From Pochonia chlamydosporia 170 (taxonomy: Eukaryota; Ascomycota; Sordariomycetes; Hypocreales; Clavicipitaceae), in NCBI RefSeq assembly GCF_001653235.2, contig NC_035794.1, forward strand, positions 1,860,001 to 1,924,000: a stretch of 64,000 bases of DNA, in the 5' to 3' direction. The translations under genes were made by a program, and so were the position numbers. Of this stretch, positions 23,301 to 35,804 are shown one piece after another. Under the pieces are notes generated by a model. The model made no database searches and had not been told where the DNA came from. It saw only the letters and a program-made list of their open reading frames with translations. Within the stretch, counting starts at the first letter, position 1, and every line of letters begins with the position of its first letter.

Positions 23301-24784
23301 GTTGCTCAAAAGTTTCGCGAGGCACGCCTCGGTGCTGGCGGTGAACCAATTGCCCCATTGCGATTGTTCCAGCAGTTGGATGACGAGAACAATCCTGTTC
23401 AGGACAACATTTTCGACTCCACGCAAGCTCTCGAGCTTGTTGAAGAGCTCATGCACAAGGCCAACGGTTACGTTGCACAGCGTCTGGCGGAGGGCCTGCC
23501 CGAGAAGGCCTTACTTCGCCGGCAGGCCTCCCCCAACCCGCGTCGTTTGCAGACTTTTGTCGACCGCATGAATGCTTTGGGCTACGATATTGACGCCTCC
23601 GGAAGCGGTGCACTCCAGAACAGTCTGTTTAGGGTGGAAGATACTGATCTTCGCAAGGGCATGGAGACGGTTGTTCTCAAATCAATGCATCGTGCTAAAT
23701 ACTTCATTGCGAGCAAAACAGTTAAGCAGATATGGCCACACTACTCACTCAATCTGCCGCTTTATACACATTTCACCAGCCCAACTCGCCGCTATGCTGA
23801 CATCATTGTTCATCGTCAGCTGGAGGCTGTCTTGTCTGAGGGCAAGATTGAGTTTACTGACGACGTGGAAAGTCTGGCCAAGACCATTGAGTCATGCAAC
23901 ACCAAGAAGGAGTCGGCACAGAACGCACAGGACCAGAGCATCCACATCGAGTCTTGCCGTACAATGGACAAGAAGCGACAGGAGGCTAACGGTGACCTCA
24001 TCTCTGAGGGCATTGTCCTTTGCGTATATGAGTCTGCCTTTGATGTGCTCATCCCCGAATGGGGTTTTGAGAAACGCGTGCACTGTGACCAGCTGCCATT
24101 GAAGAAGGCCGAGTTCAGAAAAGAGAAGCGAGTTTTGGAGCTGTACTGGGAGAAGGGCGTGCCGAGCTCTGCTTACGTTCCTGAGGATGAACGGCCCAAG
24201 GCCGCCGCTTCTCAGCGAATGACCAATGCCATGGCCGCTGCCCGCCAGGCTGAGGAGGCTGAGAGAGTGAAGAAGGAGCGTGAGGAAGCGACTCGCAAGC
24301 AGACAGTGACCGGTACCATCTCTACTGATGACGTGGATGCCCTGTTTGACGATGACGATGAAGACAACACTTCTGATATTACAGAAGCCATGGCTGGAGC
24401 ATCCCTTGCCGAGCGGCCAACACAGAGCGTGCCAGGATCGCCTGCACGCTCGTCCTCGAACGCGGGTACCCTCCACCGAACACGTTCAGACTCCAAGGTC
24501 CCCGTCACGGAGGCTGTAGAGACTCGACTGACCAACAAGGAGAAGTACTTGAAGCTGTTCAAGCTGAGAGAGGAGGGTGGCGACTACATTCAGGATGTGA
24601 CGGAAATGACTCGGGTGCCCATCATTTTGAAGACGGACCTGAGCAAGAGCCCACCGTAAGTGAAAGGCCGTGTGATGAGACAAAAAGATGAAGCGCAAAC
24701 CAGGGTTCATTTGTTGAAGAATGCTGCTAACATTTTTGTAACAGATGCCTGACTATTCGATCATTGAACCCATATGCCTTGTAA
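20399..24784 (+). CDS. SSD1: RNA-binding translational regulator Ssd1, RNase II-like pseudonuclease
   Basis: Three exons: 20399-20570, 20800-24655 and 24745-24784, giving 1355 aa. Introns are 229 nt (GTAAGT ... CTGCAG) and 89 nt (CC|GTAAGT ... TAACAG). The last 40-nt exon encodes the ending CLTIRSLNPYAL; reading through its donor stops at once after SPP. A long disordered N-terminus has Gln runs, NANM/MQ-rich segments and RGG-like patches. Cold-shock-like domains lie at about 420-600 and an RNB-type domain begins at about 740. There FTVDFNGSAELGNAIHV lacks the catalytic Asp cluster of active RNase II enzymes, as expected for Ssd1, which represses cell-wall mRNAs and is regulated by NDR kinase in yeast. 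LHIAHRRSPSELTPLM (35-50) carries an HRRSPS site resembling an NDR (HxRxxS) target. Confidence 0.95.
20402..20465 (+). repeat. CAG/CAA repeat encoding the SSD1 N-terminal polyglutamine
   Basis: Interrupted CAG/CAA run right after the SSD1 start codon, coding mainly Gln. A second Gln run is near 20,816-20,855 and a third near 21,828-21,850. These are candidates for in-frame length variation between isolates. Confidence 0.85.
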
Positions 24785-27143
24785 GGGAAGCAGAGGTGGT
24801 CAAGTGCAAGCAAGCCAAGTTATTCAGATTGCTCCAATAATACACAATTAAGAAGGAGAGGGGGCAGAGAAGAAGAGGTGGGACAGGTGCAGATGCAACC
24901 CAATGAAAGTGCCATGTAAATTTTGCGCTTTATGGAATGAGTCCGTCGGCGGCTAATGATGTGTGGTACATAATATCATATGAATAGTAGATGCATGTCG
25001 CTGGACGGAGAGGTAGCGTCTTGAAAGGAGCGAAAGGGGATTAACCAAGTATAGTAGCAAAGCGATAAAACTGAAATACCGAAACACGCATTCTACATTT
25101 ACAATATCTGACTATGGTGCACATTTGAGGGGACATTGGTGTCAAAGTGGCTCATGTATCTTCCGAGATAGGTAGATGAGTATCGGATGCTCGGGAGAAC
25201 GGGCTGCCATTGGGATATAACATCAGACCAGCCGAGGGGGATCTGCTTAAGGCGAATGTAAGAAACACCGGATGATGGGATTCGTGACCGGCAGCCGAGA
25301 GAGTTGAGAGTATATTGCATGGCGTGTACACGACATGCCAACGTGAGTTATCTGGTAATATGCACGTGGTGGCTAAATCTGATACAGAGAGTCGGTTGGA
25401 AGAGTGTCCGCCATTCCGATAAGGTATCAGCGCCAGGGCATTGGCAGATGCAGGTCAGGAATCCTTATTTCTAGCCCTGGTGTCGATGACACAAGGCGAC
25501 GTCTTAGGTGACGCCTCATGTTGGAGAATGGTTGCTGGGGGCGGACAACATGGGACGTGGCGTCATGTGTGGTTTGGGGGGCCATGTAAATCAAGCGCTT
25601 CGGATGACAGATGGCGATCTGGATTGCAGCAGATTTTGGGATTTTTGCTCATACAGCGGGTGTTGTTGATGGCGGGTTGAGTTACGAAGCTGGGGGTGAA
25701 TGTGATTGTGACTGGTGATTTGGACTGGAAGTTGGGCGTTCTTGGCTTCCCAGATGCTTCAGGTGTGAGTCGATGTAGATATTCGTAGACTAATTGACTA
25801 GCACGTCACACGGCTACATTCATTGCGATTACCATGATGATAGCAAAATTTCCAAGAATTGAGGCGTATTATTCGAATCACAGCCAAGCTTAGGATAAAT
25901 CAGGCCAGCAGTGGCCCTGGGGTAAATGGCGTGCACCTTAATTTTAATATGGCAAGTGTTGACTTTCTGGCCGCGCTGTAGAAATCAGTGAAACAAAAGA
26001 CTAGCGAACCGAAGACCACGGATAAATTGCGGTGGCGGTCGGGCGACTACAAAGGACGACTAGATTGAAAATTAGTAATCTGTGTGCTGGCCTTTGCAAA
26101 GGGAAAAGGTAGAAGTTGGAGATGGAGATGGAGATGGAGTTGAAGTTGGAGATGCCAGGGCGAGGGTCAGAGTGTATCAGGACGGTTTCGGTTTCGGACA
26201 GTGGACGGACCGACGACAAGAACGGAGTAGCTCAGAAGACAAGCCAAGCTCCATTGGGTTCACGCATCGTCAACCACCGTACGAACCACACGGGATCCCT
26301 CCCTCTTCAGCCCATCACCCGTCACCCATCACCCATCACCATCGCTTGCGTAGCCTCGCTTCGTTTCAATCTTCTCCATCTGACTGACCCGTGCGGACGG
26401 GCATTCATCATGCCAAAGCTCTCGCACACTTGACGCTTCCACTCGGCGAGGCCACATACCGAGCAGGGGTCCGCGGCCCTACGTAAATTGCAAGGTTTGG
26501 TCGAAACAAACTCACCTTCGTCCTTCTGCCACTGCAATCCGGCCCAGGAATACCAGGAAACGGCACGGAAAACTCCTGGGCCGTTCGTTTCCACGCCGTA
26601 GCAGCGAATCAGTGCGCCGTGTTCCATGATAAGCCTTGCCGTCCATGCGAGCCTTCTGTGCCACGCCATGTCGGTCAAACAATCATCGACTTGCCATGTC
26701 TTCGGGACTGGATAGAGCCGTGGACCTGTCATGCCAAATTGAAGGGTCGAAGAACCCCCCTGATAGACAGATGTGGCTGATCACAGTTCCAACGATTATA
26801 TTATCTATGCCGTCGCCGTCAGTGCTTTCCGTTTCTTTCCTCTTGTTTCTCCTCCCGTCAGTAAACTAAATACCCATTTCCTTCCTTTGCCTTGACCCTA
26901 GTTGGTCCGTCTATCTAGACTTTTCGTGTGCTTTCGTTCTATATCGGGGAGTTTTCTGTACCAACTGCAGCTGGTCTGGCATAGACGATATTTCGGTCGC
27001 TCTCACGATATACTCTCTTTTCCGGACATATACACATATACACACGTATATACACTGCTTACATTCCTTGGCGGCTGGTCCCTATCGACTATACAATATT
27101 AATACTACTTTTCGAAAGTCACAACAACCGTCAATCTTTCACA
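24785..27143. other. Intergenic between SSD1 and the Rds1-like gene
   Basis: 2.36 kb, same-strand spacer. It contains two small low-complexity tracts, GGAGAT repeats at about 26,112-26,155 and CCATCAC repeats at about 26,303-26,342. It then becomes C/T-rich approaching the Rds1-like ATG. A minus-strand ORF of 136 codons (26322-26732) has no recognisable motif and overlaps the repeat tract, so I do not call it. Confidence 0.55.
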
Positions 27144-28156
27144 ATGCCTTCATTGAAAGCTGCTACACTGGCTATACTGGCCGCCACGGCTGCGGCGTTG
27201 CCTACCACTCAGCGAGCCGGGTATAGGAGACAAGCTCAGAACGGGACAACTAATGCTGCTGCTCCCGCTGCGTTGAGTGACCCTGATATTTTGCAATTGT
27301 AAGTTGGGCATCGTGTACTTTATGCAACGCGTTCTGCATACACCAGACACTAATCTTTCTAAACAGCGCTCTTACGCTGGAACACCTCGAGGAGGCATTC
27401 TACCGACAGGGGTTCGCCAAGTTCCCCGATTCTGACTTTGCCGCGCTGGGCTTGAAGCCGAACCAAATCCAAGATCTCAAGGGAATTGGCAAGACGGAAC
27501 AAGAACACGTCACCTTTCTCCAATCGGCACTCGCCCAAGCTGGTGTGCAACCTGTAAAGCCATGCGAGTACGACTTCAAGTTCACCGACGCCAAGGGCAT
27601 GGCTACAACGGGAGCGCTGCTCGAAAACGTCGGTGTGTCCGCCTATCTCGGCGCCGCAAAGCTCCTCAAAGACCCGGCCATCTTAACAGCCGCCGGATCC
27701 ATCCTTACCATCGAGGCGAGACACCAGAGCTCGCTCCGCGTGCTGCTCGGCCAGACAGCCGTGCCGCAAGCCTTTGACGCGCCTCTCGGCCCAACTGCCG
27801 TCTTCTCCCTCGCCGCCCCTTTCATCAAGTCGTGTCCCCAGGGATCCAACCTGGCCATCACGGCTTTCCCCGCGCTGAGCATGGCCCAGGGACAAGATGC
27901 GAGCGCTCTGGCGGTCGGAAACACCGTCAAGGTATCAGCAGCCAGTGGTGCTTCCGGCGCTACAAACTGCGCCTTTACCTCTGGAGGCGTGGTCCCCGGC
28001 GGCACCGTCTTCACACCCTTTTCCGAAGCGAACGGCTGCCAGATTCCCAGTGGTGTCGCAGGAGTGACATATTTGTCCCTGTCTAGCTCGGCACCGCTGG
28101 ATGGCGTGCTGACGGATGCAATGACCGTTGCTGGGCCCATGATTCTGGCCCTATGA
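27144..28156 (+). CDS. Secreted ferritin-like (Ferritin_2 / Rds1-type) protein
   Basis: Two exons, 27144-27298 and 27367-28156, with a 68-nt intron (TT|GTAAGT ... AAACAG), giving 314 aa. Residues 1-19 are a signal peptide (MPSLKAATLAILAATAAAL). The ferritin-like core begins with ILQFALTLEHLEEAFYRQG (about 50-68), followed by EQEHVTFLQSAL (about 96-107) and later IEARHQSSLRVLLG (about 190-203). These supply the Glu/His pairs expected for a di-iron four-helix bundle. The C-terminal part is Ala/Gly/Ser-rich, beta-like, and ends near a hydrophobic MILAL. The family includes the stress-induced Rds1 of fission yeast; metal binding and function here are inferred. The spliced frame restores the first metal-site helix. 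Confidence 0.9.
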
Positions 28157-29012
28157 GCATAGTTATAATTGCTAGGTGGTGTTTTTCTTCTTCTTCGATA
28201 TAAATACGTCTCTGGTGCTGTCCAGGACGATTAAGACCACATCTTGTGTGAAATGCCAGGCATGCCAACACGAAAATAAGACTGTCAATGGGGGCTGTGT
28301 ATCCTCAGATGGTTATTCTCTTCATCTCTTCTTAATTACTACCATTTAGATCGACTAAGCCGCATGCTTGGGCGTTTTAGCTACACCAAACAAGAATGAA
28401 AAAAATATGGAAAAAATCGCCTTGATTGCTTCTTTCCTTTGCTACATTGTGATTGTATGATACCAGCTAAGAAGCTATTTGACAAATGGTGGAACCGTTC
28501 CCAGGATCCTTGACCAAGCCTTGTGGGGAATCTGGGCTGAAGCCGGAAGGGAGGGCTGAAACGGGTTTGAGGCACTTGGTGTGTTGCAGATTTTGGACAC
28601 GGGGACTGGGCTTGTTTTGTAGTGCGGTTGGGATGGCGAAGACAAGTTGGGATTTGTATTCTGTGGGCTTTGCGTTATTACTAAGATGTCAAGCTGGAGT
28701 TGCTGTTTGAAGTTGTGATACCCTTGGTGGTTTGGATCTGCAGGGACAATGAGTTGTTGAAGCATGGCAGGACGGCGTTTGATAGGCATTGAAGCCTGTC
28801 ATGACTATTTTGCGAAGTCGTGATGGTGTCAAGGGAGTTGAATTGTAGCTTGGTGGACAACATGGCCCAACTCAATTGCATGCAAAGAGTCACCATCTCT
28901 CGCCGTGGTTACAAGAAACGTGGCCACACGGCTTCAATCTATTAATACATGAGCAGTCAGTCAGATGAACTCCTCCCCTTGGCATGCTCACCTAAACTTC
29001 ATACATGTCAAG
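28157..29012. other. Convergent 3' spacer
   Basis: 856 bp between the stop codons of the Rds1-like gene (+) and the GFA-type gene (-). Overlapping short ORFs on both strands show no conserved features. Confidence 0.55.
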
Positions 29013-29522
29013 CTAATCTACGCGATACTCCCCAGGATGACTAGCCCCATCCACAAACCTCAATGCCAAATCATCCAAATCAACACCATTCAACAGACGA
29101 ACCTATAATATGTAAGCTTACAACAATCTCAAACATCAAGGCACAAACTTGACAGAACCTACATTCACACCAATAACATCCTTCGCCTCCTGCCCATTAA
29201 AATCCACAAAGACAGAACTACCGCACCGTCCGCAAAACTTGTGCGTAGCTTTTCGCCGATTGAACCTATATTGCCCCTCTTGGCCGTCACCCTTTGTGAT
29301 TGTGACGTTTTCGCGCAACGGGTAGATGAGTAGGTATCCGTTTCGTCGGCAGATGGAGCAGTTGCACGATGCGACCTGGTGTTCGGGGAAGGGGGGCGAG
29401 ATGGTGACTGTGAATTGTATGTGGCCGCAGTGGCAGTTGCCCGTGTAGGTTTGGAGGTTGTTGTCTGGTTGGGAGAGGAGGTTCATGGGGAAGGGTTTGT
29501 ATTTGGGTTTGAGAGTTGTCAT
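29013..29522 (-). CDS. GFA/CENP-V family zinc-binding protein
   Basis: Two exons, 29163-29522 and 29013-29102, with a 60-nt intron (AAT|GTAGGT ... TTATAG), giving 149 aa. Zinc ligands follow the family order: GNCHCG (Cys30, Cys32), SCNCSICRR (Cys53, Cys55, Cys58) and KFCGRCG (Cys97, Cys100). The second exon supplies the usual ending VRLLNGVDLDDLALR; without it the ORF would end in an unrelated VGSVKFVP tail. I chose Met at 29522 rather than one ten codons upstream because the family N-terminus is short. The fold is that of glutathione-dependent formaldehyde-activating enzyme, although many fungal members have no demonstrated activity. No targeting signal. Confidence 0.88.
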
Positions 29523-30535
29523 GGTGTTGTGAGGAGGTAGGTCAACTAACACTTGGTGTCTTGGGTTGGATTTGCGAAATGAGATATGGACTGGGAATGA
29601 CCAGGATAAGTACTTGGGTAATAACGGTTATGAGATGGAATATGTTGTTGCGCGGTCTGGTAGCCTAGTCTTTACTTTAGAAGGCGGATCTGCGTTTAGT
29701 GCTGCAAGGCAACACTGGTGACGCGATGGTGCTGTGATGGAGTAGCTGTTGTCGTTTGCGGGCGACCACATTAGGTTTCTGGCTGAATGAGGTGATTACT
29801 GTCATCAGGGGAATGTTTCACTTATCCAAGATGGATAAACTATCATCAAGTTGCTGCTACAACGTCCTGCGTTCGTGAACGAGTGGTCCTTTGACGAACT
29901 CAGGACAGTTACCTCAACTGCACAGACAATCAGAAAACTCTGGCACAAGATTAAGCCGAACCGCATAATTATGCCGGACTAATAGCTTAGTGGCTCTACG
30001 AAATATATTCTTCGACGTGTAATGCACTCTTCAGTTAGCCGCCAACTCAAGGCCAATGACACCAACACGGCAAACAGTTATGGCATCGAGCACGCAGAAA
30101 CAATTTGTTCCACGAAATAAAACATGCTGAAATGGAGTATATGGATGTTTGTATTTTACTACCCTCCAAATTACATTCATAAACGTGCCACCAGGAAATT
30201 ACAACTACGAAGAAGACACTGGTGCTCTTCTGGTGCCACGTCAAAATTATGCGAACAAGATAAACCGCCTGCTTAGACTTGAGACAACAAATATACTGGT
30301 CTCTCTAATTGAACACTTTATAGTTTAACTCGGTATGTCTCAAGTCGGTGCCCATCACTGGTGCGAGGAGGACACGGCTGACACTAGCATCAGCCTCATC
30401 AGCTCTCATTCATATTCAGCTCAGGCCACAGTCAGGCAAACTCAACTGTCCAATCTTCACAACTTCAAACAAGAACTCCTGCCTGTCCCTATGAAGATGC
30501 TCCTTCTTGGTCACGCAATCATATAAAGCCTCAAC
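29523..30535. other. Divergent promoter region between the GFA-type gene and the HET-domain gene
   Basis: About 1 kb between divergent start codons. A/T-richer than the genes. No supported ORF or RNA gene. Confidence 0.55.
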
Positions 30536-32344
30536 ATGGGAAGCACTTCACAACCATTCAAACCCTTAACCAACCCAAGGGAAATCCGTCTGCTCCATCT
30601 CTCTCCACCAGCAGAGCCCAATGCCTCCTTATGCGGCAAACTCCAACACGTCAATTTAGACGACAATCCCGTTTATGAAGCGCTGTCATATGAATGGGGA
30701 AGTCCTGAAAAAACTCACATCTTTTCGCTCGACAACGCAACCACCATTTCCATCACGGAATCTCTGCACCATGCCCTTCGAGACATTCGACATGAGTCTC
30801 CATCTCAAGCCGACAGGATAATCTGGGCGGATGCAATATGCATCAACCAGGATGACATCAGCGAAAGGCAACAGCAGGTCTCAATGATGGGCTCAATCTA
30901 CCGCCAAGCACAGCGCGTGATTACATATATCGGCCCCGAGGCGGACAACAGCTCGCTCGGTATCGAAATTGCCAGTCATCTCCGCCGTTACGGCGCCTCC
31001 TCCCTTCTTTTAGGTGCTAGAATCAGCTCTGGCACTCCTGAAGAGCCGGGTGTCTCCGAATTTCCACCCGAAGGAGATGACTACCGGGCTGCAGCTGTGA
31101 GGAAACTAGTACTCCGAGGTTGGGTACGTTGCTCTCTCTGGTGTGCTGATGACGATCCTCTCTTGGCTAACTCTATACTCTAGGTGGGTAGATGCTGGTG
31201 TGCACAGGAATATCTTCTCAATGCCAATGTCACGCTTCGTTGTGGACGCACAGACCTCCACAGTGAATATCTCATCGCAGATGTGGCCCAACTCTGCGTT
31301 GAGAGATCTATACCCTCATCCTATCTCCCTCAACCGGAGGATGACCCGAACTCCCTGCGGGAATGTCACAGAGTTCTGGCTGAATTACGACGGGCAACGC
31401 GCTTGCGCGAAATGGCCGGCCAACGTCTCCCCCTACTAGACTTGCTTAAGTTCTCGCATCCCCTCCGGGCCACCGATCCAAGGGATAAAGTCTATTCTTT
31501 GGTAGGGTTGATGAGGCAAGAATTGAAAGTAGATTATACATGTCGCGTGGCAGACCTATATGTACAAGTTGCAAAGACCATTCTTGCAGAATCACCACCA
31601 ACTCTTTCTATACTATATAGCAACTTGACCAAGAAAGGTCTTCAGTTACCATCATGGGTACCAGATTGGTCGACTTGGCAGTTTGGAAGCTACGGAGCGG
31701 CCTGCCGGGCTGGATACTCAGCGAGTGGGCGCTCAGAGACAGAGATTAAAGTACATGATATGGAAGACGTGCTTGAGGTCAAGGGGCGTCTAATTGACAG
31801 GATCAGTTGGCTCGGCGACGCTATTGGGCAGTACTACGTTGGACGGTTCGAACCAGGAGATGTCAAGCAAAGAGCATGGATAAAGGAACAGGTAGAGGCT
31901 GTTCGCAACCAAGCCGTACACGATTCCTATTCCCTGGAGGACTACACCCCTGACGATATTCTCTGGAGATGCCTCACTGGGAATATAACTCTGAAAGAAG
32001 ACCCTGCGACGGAAACATACAAAGCACACTATTACGCTCATCTCAACTGTAGAGAAGATAGCTCAGAAATATTACAAAAAATGGGAAGAGAGTTTCACGA
32101 CGCTGTTCGAAGACGGTCCCGGTATAGGAGGTTAGGTGCTACTGAGCAAGGGTATTTTGGCGCAGTGCCGGAAACGTCGAAGGAAGGAGATTGGGTGTGT
32201 ATGTTTAATGGCGGGAAGCATCTCTTTGTGGTTAGGGAGTGTGGGAGGGGGTTCGAGTATGTTGGGCATGCGTATGTGGATGGCCTTATGAACGGGGAGT
32301 GTTTGGAATTGAGCTGTGAGGAGCGTGAGATTCGTCTGGTGTAG
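30536..32344 (+). CDS. HET-domain (heterokaryon incompatibility-type) protein
   Basis: Two exons, 30536-31123 and 31184-32344, with a 60-nt intron (TGG|GTACGT ... CTCTAG), giving 582 aa. The HET domain occupies about residues 15-215. It has YEALSYEWGSP (about 46-56), IWADAICINQDD (about 98-109), RQQQVSMMGSIYRQAQRVITYIG and, across the splice junction, a degenerate version of the RxWxxRxWxxQE block (RGW-VGRCWCAQEYLL). The C-terminal half (about 270-582) has ATDPRDKVYSLVGLM and LPSWVPDWS, usual in this class, and no NACHT or WD repeats. HET domains trigger programmed cell death after non-self recognition in fusing hyphae. Most paralogues in a genome are not proven incompatibility genes, and that applies here. 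Confidence 0.92.
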
Positions 32345-33550
32345 AATAAAGACATGCTCGTTGAGAGCTCTTCATTTACAGAGTTGTGTATATGGGTTGT
32401 GAAGACGACACGGCCGTCATCATACACATCAGTCATGGATACTGTGTGATATTCCCATTTTGCATAACCATGTGAGGGACTAAACATGGCACGTTGCATG
32501 GCATGTCTTTCAGTGATTGAATCATAAAAAACACGACGATGGGCGTGAGTCGTCACCAGCCCTTTTGGTGTTGAGGCACATCCGAGAGACTTGATGTTTC
32601 CGGATTGGCTACAAACCGGACCAAAAAAATATTACTGCTGAGTTTGTAGCAAAGATTCGCTATCGTGAGTTTGATGAGATGATGGTACGTGACTTATTGC
32701 CTCTTGCTCGTCTCCATACTTTCTTCGGCGTCTTGCTGAAGGTGAGTTCTCTTGCTGTTTACACAAATTGCACGTGTAGCCCCTGGTTAGCAATTAAATG
32801 TTATACCCACTCAAACGCATAACTCAATTAATGAAGTGTAATTCCAATTCTTCAAGCACAAGTTGACAGCGCAAGCAGTTAGAAACCTAACTAACCAACT
32901 ACCCCCAACTAAACCACACCACTACACAACGCCCTTCCATCCTAATCCAACACAGAATTACGGAAATCATCGCCTTAAAACGTCCAATCGCCCTCTTCCC
33001 ACTGACGGAAACGCAATCTCCAACAACAAAGACAGACCCATCGCCATCTCCACCACCAACCGTCTCAATCTGCAGCGCGCCGACCAACACCAAAATAGAA
33101 GGCCGTAGCCAAGTATTTGCTTCATCTCGTAAACACTAACATGCTTCTACATCCTCTAGCAGACAAGGCAATATGCAATACCTTCAGTTGGTTGAACACT
33201 CTTAACCCAAATGTAACCAACAACACCGTCCGCATCAACAGCAACAGCAACAAACGACCCAACATTCACAGAGACAGCATAAAGGCCCAATCTTCGATCA
33301 AAGCACCGACTAGGATCCCATTCCTTCCCCGCATGCTCTCTGCGTCTCTCACACATCCAACAATTCCGTCGCCACGACCAACCTCGGTGGCTCCATATCA
33401 AATTTCACAACCAACAAAGGCCACAGACCAACCCAGCCATGTCATGAGTAGTAGCAACCACGACTCCTCCAATCCAACCTCTCACCTCTCCTCATCCACA
33501 ATCTCACCATGATTCTGTAATTCGTAGAACACCGATAGACACCAGACAAC
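32345..33550. other. Intergenic between the HET-domain gene and the surface-protein gene
   Basis: 1.2 kb, same-strand spacer. From about 32,860 it is rich in AC-type sequence (CAACTAACC, ACCACC), consistent with a promoter or leader. Short plus-strand ORFs in this part are Thr/Asn/Pro-rich low complexity and are not called. Confidence 0.5.
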
Positions 33551-35011
33551 ATGTCCGTCACAAACACCAAAGAAGCAGAAACAACAAGCACATCCACAGA
33601 GCTGCCCGCTCTAACCGTCAACATGGGCCCTCTTATCACACCGTTCACACCTCCCCCAGATTGTTTCTCCTACACACTCGCAGGGTACGGCCACCGCGTC
33701 AACTCGGTCGACGTCTCAACCATTATAGAATGGAGACGCGGGTACACATGCTCCGGGACCAGGCTGGACGCCAGAGAAGAGTGCTTCCCGCCGAGATGGG
33801 GCGCAGTGTTCAACACCGCCGGGCAGAAGGGTCCGAATGCCGTGTATCCCGTCTATTCACCGGGTTTGGTGTGTCCGGCTGGCTATGCGACGAGTTGTGT
33901 CATGGTGTACAGCACGCCCGGTGGAATACAGCTCGATACTGTGGTAGACGATGGGCCAATTACGACAAAATGGAGTATTTTAAAGGAGGGTGAAACTGCT
34001 GTTGGCTGTTGTCCGACGTGAGTTGTGCGATTCTTGCGTGAGATAGAGACACTGATGAGTTGTAGTGGTTATACCTGCTATTTGCCCTATTCTTGTGCGT
34101 GGGCGCCGTCGATATCAGCAACAATTACGGGAGACATGGACAAAGCTTGCTACGGATCGTCCAAATCCCGTTCCGTTGGCACGACAGTCATAGTCAAGGA
34201 CATGATTCCCAAGGTTGTCGCGCCACAAATTGTTCTCATCCGGAACAGCAACAACACCACATCAACTACTTCAGCAACAAATACATCCACAATAGTTCAG
34301 CCAACAGTATCAAACGGGCCAGAAGGTGACTCGTCTTCAGGTTTAAGCACCGCCGCCAAAGCAGCAATAGGTACCGCTGTCCCCCTAGGAATCATCATCC
34401 TCGCCTTGGCAGGGTACATTCTATTCTTCCGTCGACGAAGCCGCAACGAGAAAGACACCGAACCCGCATCAGAGCAAGATGGTGGCTTTTCCAGTCTCAA
34501 TAAACCAGAGTTGGACGCAACCGGTTCGCCCCTCGGGATTTCAGTAAGCCCGTATACTGAGTTGGACGGCACGCCTAGTCTTTCACCGGGACTCTCGACG
34601 TTTGTTTCCGATCAAAGTTCTGAAGGAAATCGTTTGTCTGAGCTGCAAGGCTCAATGGCAGCTCGGGTAGTAGCTGGCATGTGGGAGTTGCAAGGCGACG
34701 AGGAGCGAGTGGCGAGTCGTGTGGCGAGTCCGGCATTTTCTAATGAGGATGGAAGTGTTGCGGCATTTGGTGCCTCCGCCGATACGGCAACTGAGATCAA
34801 AGAAGATGGCGTTGGGGAAAATTTGTTCTCGGAGAACAAGGGTGACAATCAGAGCCTGGAAGATGAAATTAGGCAGGACGACACTGAGAACAGGAATATG
34901 GGAGAGGGTTCGGGGCAGGCTCATGTTGTTGTAGAAGGAGCACAAGAAGATTTTGCACACAGGCCACCCATTAAAAGGAAGAGTCTCAATATCCCAGAGT
35001 CTCAATCGTGA
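33551..35011 (+). CDS. Single-pass membrane protein with Cys-rich ectodomain (fungal surface family)
   Basis: Two exons, 33551-34017 and 34066-35011, with a 48-nt intron (AC|GTGAGT ... TTGTAG), giving 470 aa. The ectodomain (about 1-250) has paired cysteines in CPAGY, CCPTGYTCYLPYSC and AC motifs, then a Thr/Asn/Ser-rich stalk (about 217-245). One transmembrane helix follows (about 257-277, PLGIIILALAGYILFF) with a basic stop-transfer RRRSR. The cytosolic tail (about 283-470) is acidic and Ser/Glu-rich. No classical signal peptide is visible, as in other members of this family that I recognise from filamentous ascomycetes without a named function. An upstream exon encoding a signal sequence cannot be excluded. 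A wall-sensor-like role is speculation from the topology. Confidence 0.78.
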
Positions 35012-35804
35012 CGAAAGTTGGCGCAGTTAGTTGAGCATGGCGGTTCAAGCTTGGACAGAACTTAGTTAATACGGCTTGGGAGTTGATCTGATAAATCATG
35101 CGCCAGCCCCTTGAACCAATAATATATGACAACACTTACATATATCAAAATTTTAGCCGTGCGATGGAACTGTGACTTTCGCCCACGATGAAGATGTTGC
35201 TAGGATGATTATCCTAATCTCATGAATAGTGATTCTTTACCCCATCAAACATCACATGAAATGTACGCACAAGCAGTGAGAATATCGTCTTTATTAGTTA
35301 GACATGGTATAATTGACTGCAAGCAGTCCTGTCAAACACCACCGTTGCATCAACGGTATCACCCTGCTTCCTTCAGCGTCAATGGAGCCCTATTTCAACT
35401 TACATCTGCAGTTTAGTACCAAGGCGTTATACACTCTCCAGCTCTGCTGCCTTGGCCGTCTTTAAACATGGTTCATCCTCCACCTGCTAAGCCTCTGTTT
35501 TGCTAGAAATCCCCTCGTCACACTGATCCAAGTCCACCCGACGCCAGATTGTCGTTCAGCCATCCTCTTGCGGTCGTGTAGCTCGGGTGAGTAGTAGTAG
35601 CTAAATCTAAATACCTCAAGTGCTTTTGTGTCCAATAATTGAGTTGGACGTGATATCCGGGAACAAAAATGAAAAAAAATAAGTGTTCGCTGGTGTAGGA
35701 GTCTCAGCTGCCCCGACGGTTTGAGCTATGTGCCATCCCACGGGGGCAAGAGCCGAGATTCCCATCATGTTGGATGTCGGCAACGGACCTCAGCTCAGGC
35801 TCGT
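35012..35804. other. Convergent 3' spacer between the surface-protein gene and MKT1
   Basis: 793 bp, A/T-richer than the flanks, holding both 3' UTRs. No supported gene. Confidence 0.55.
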
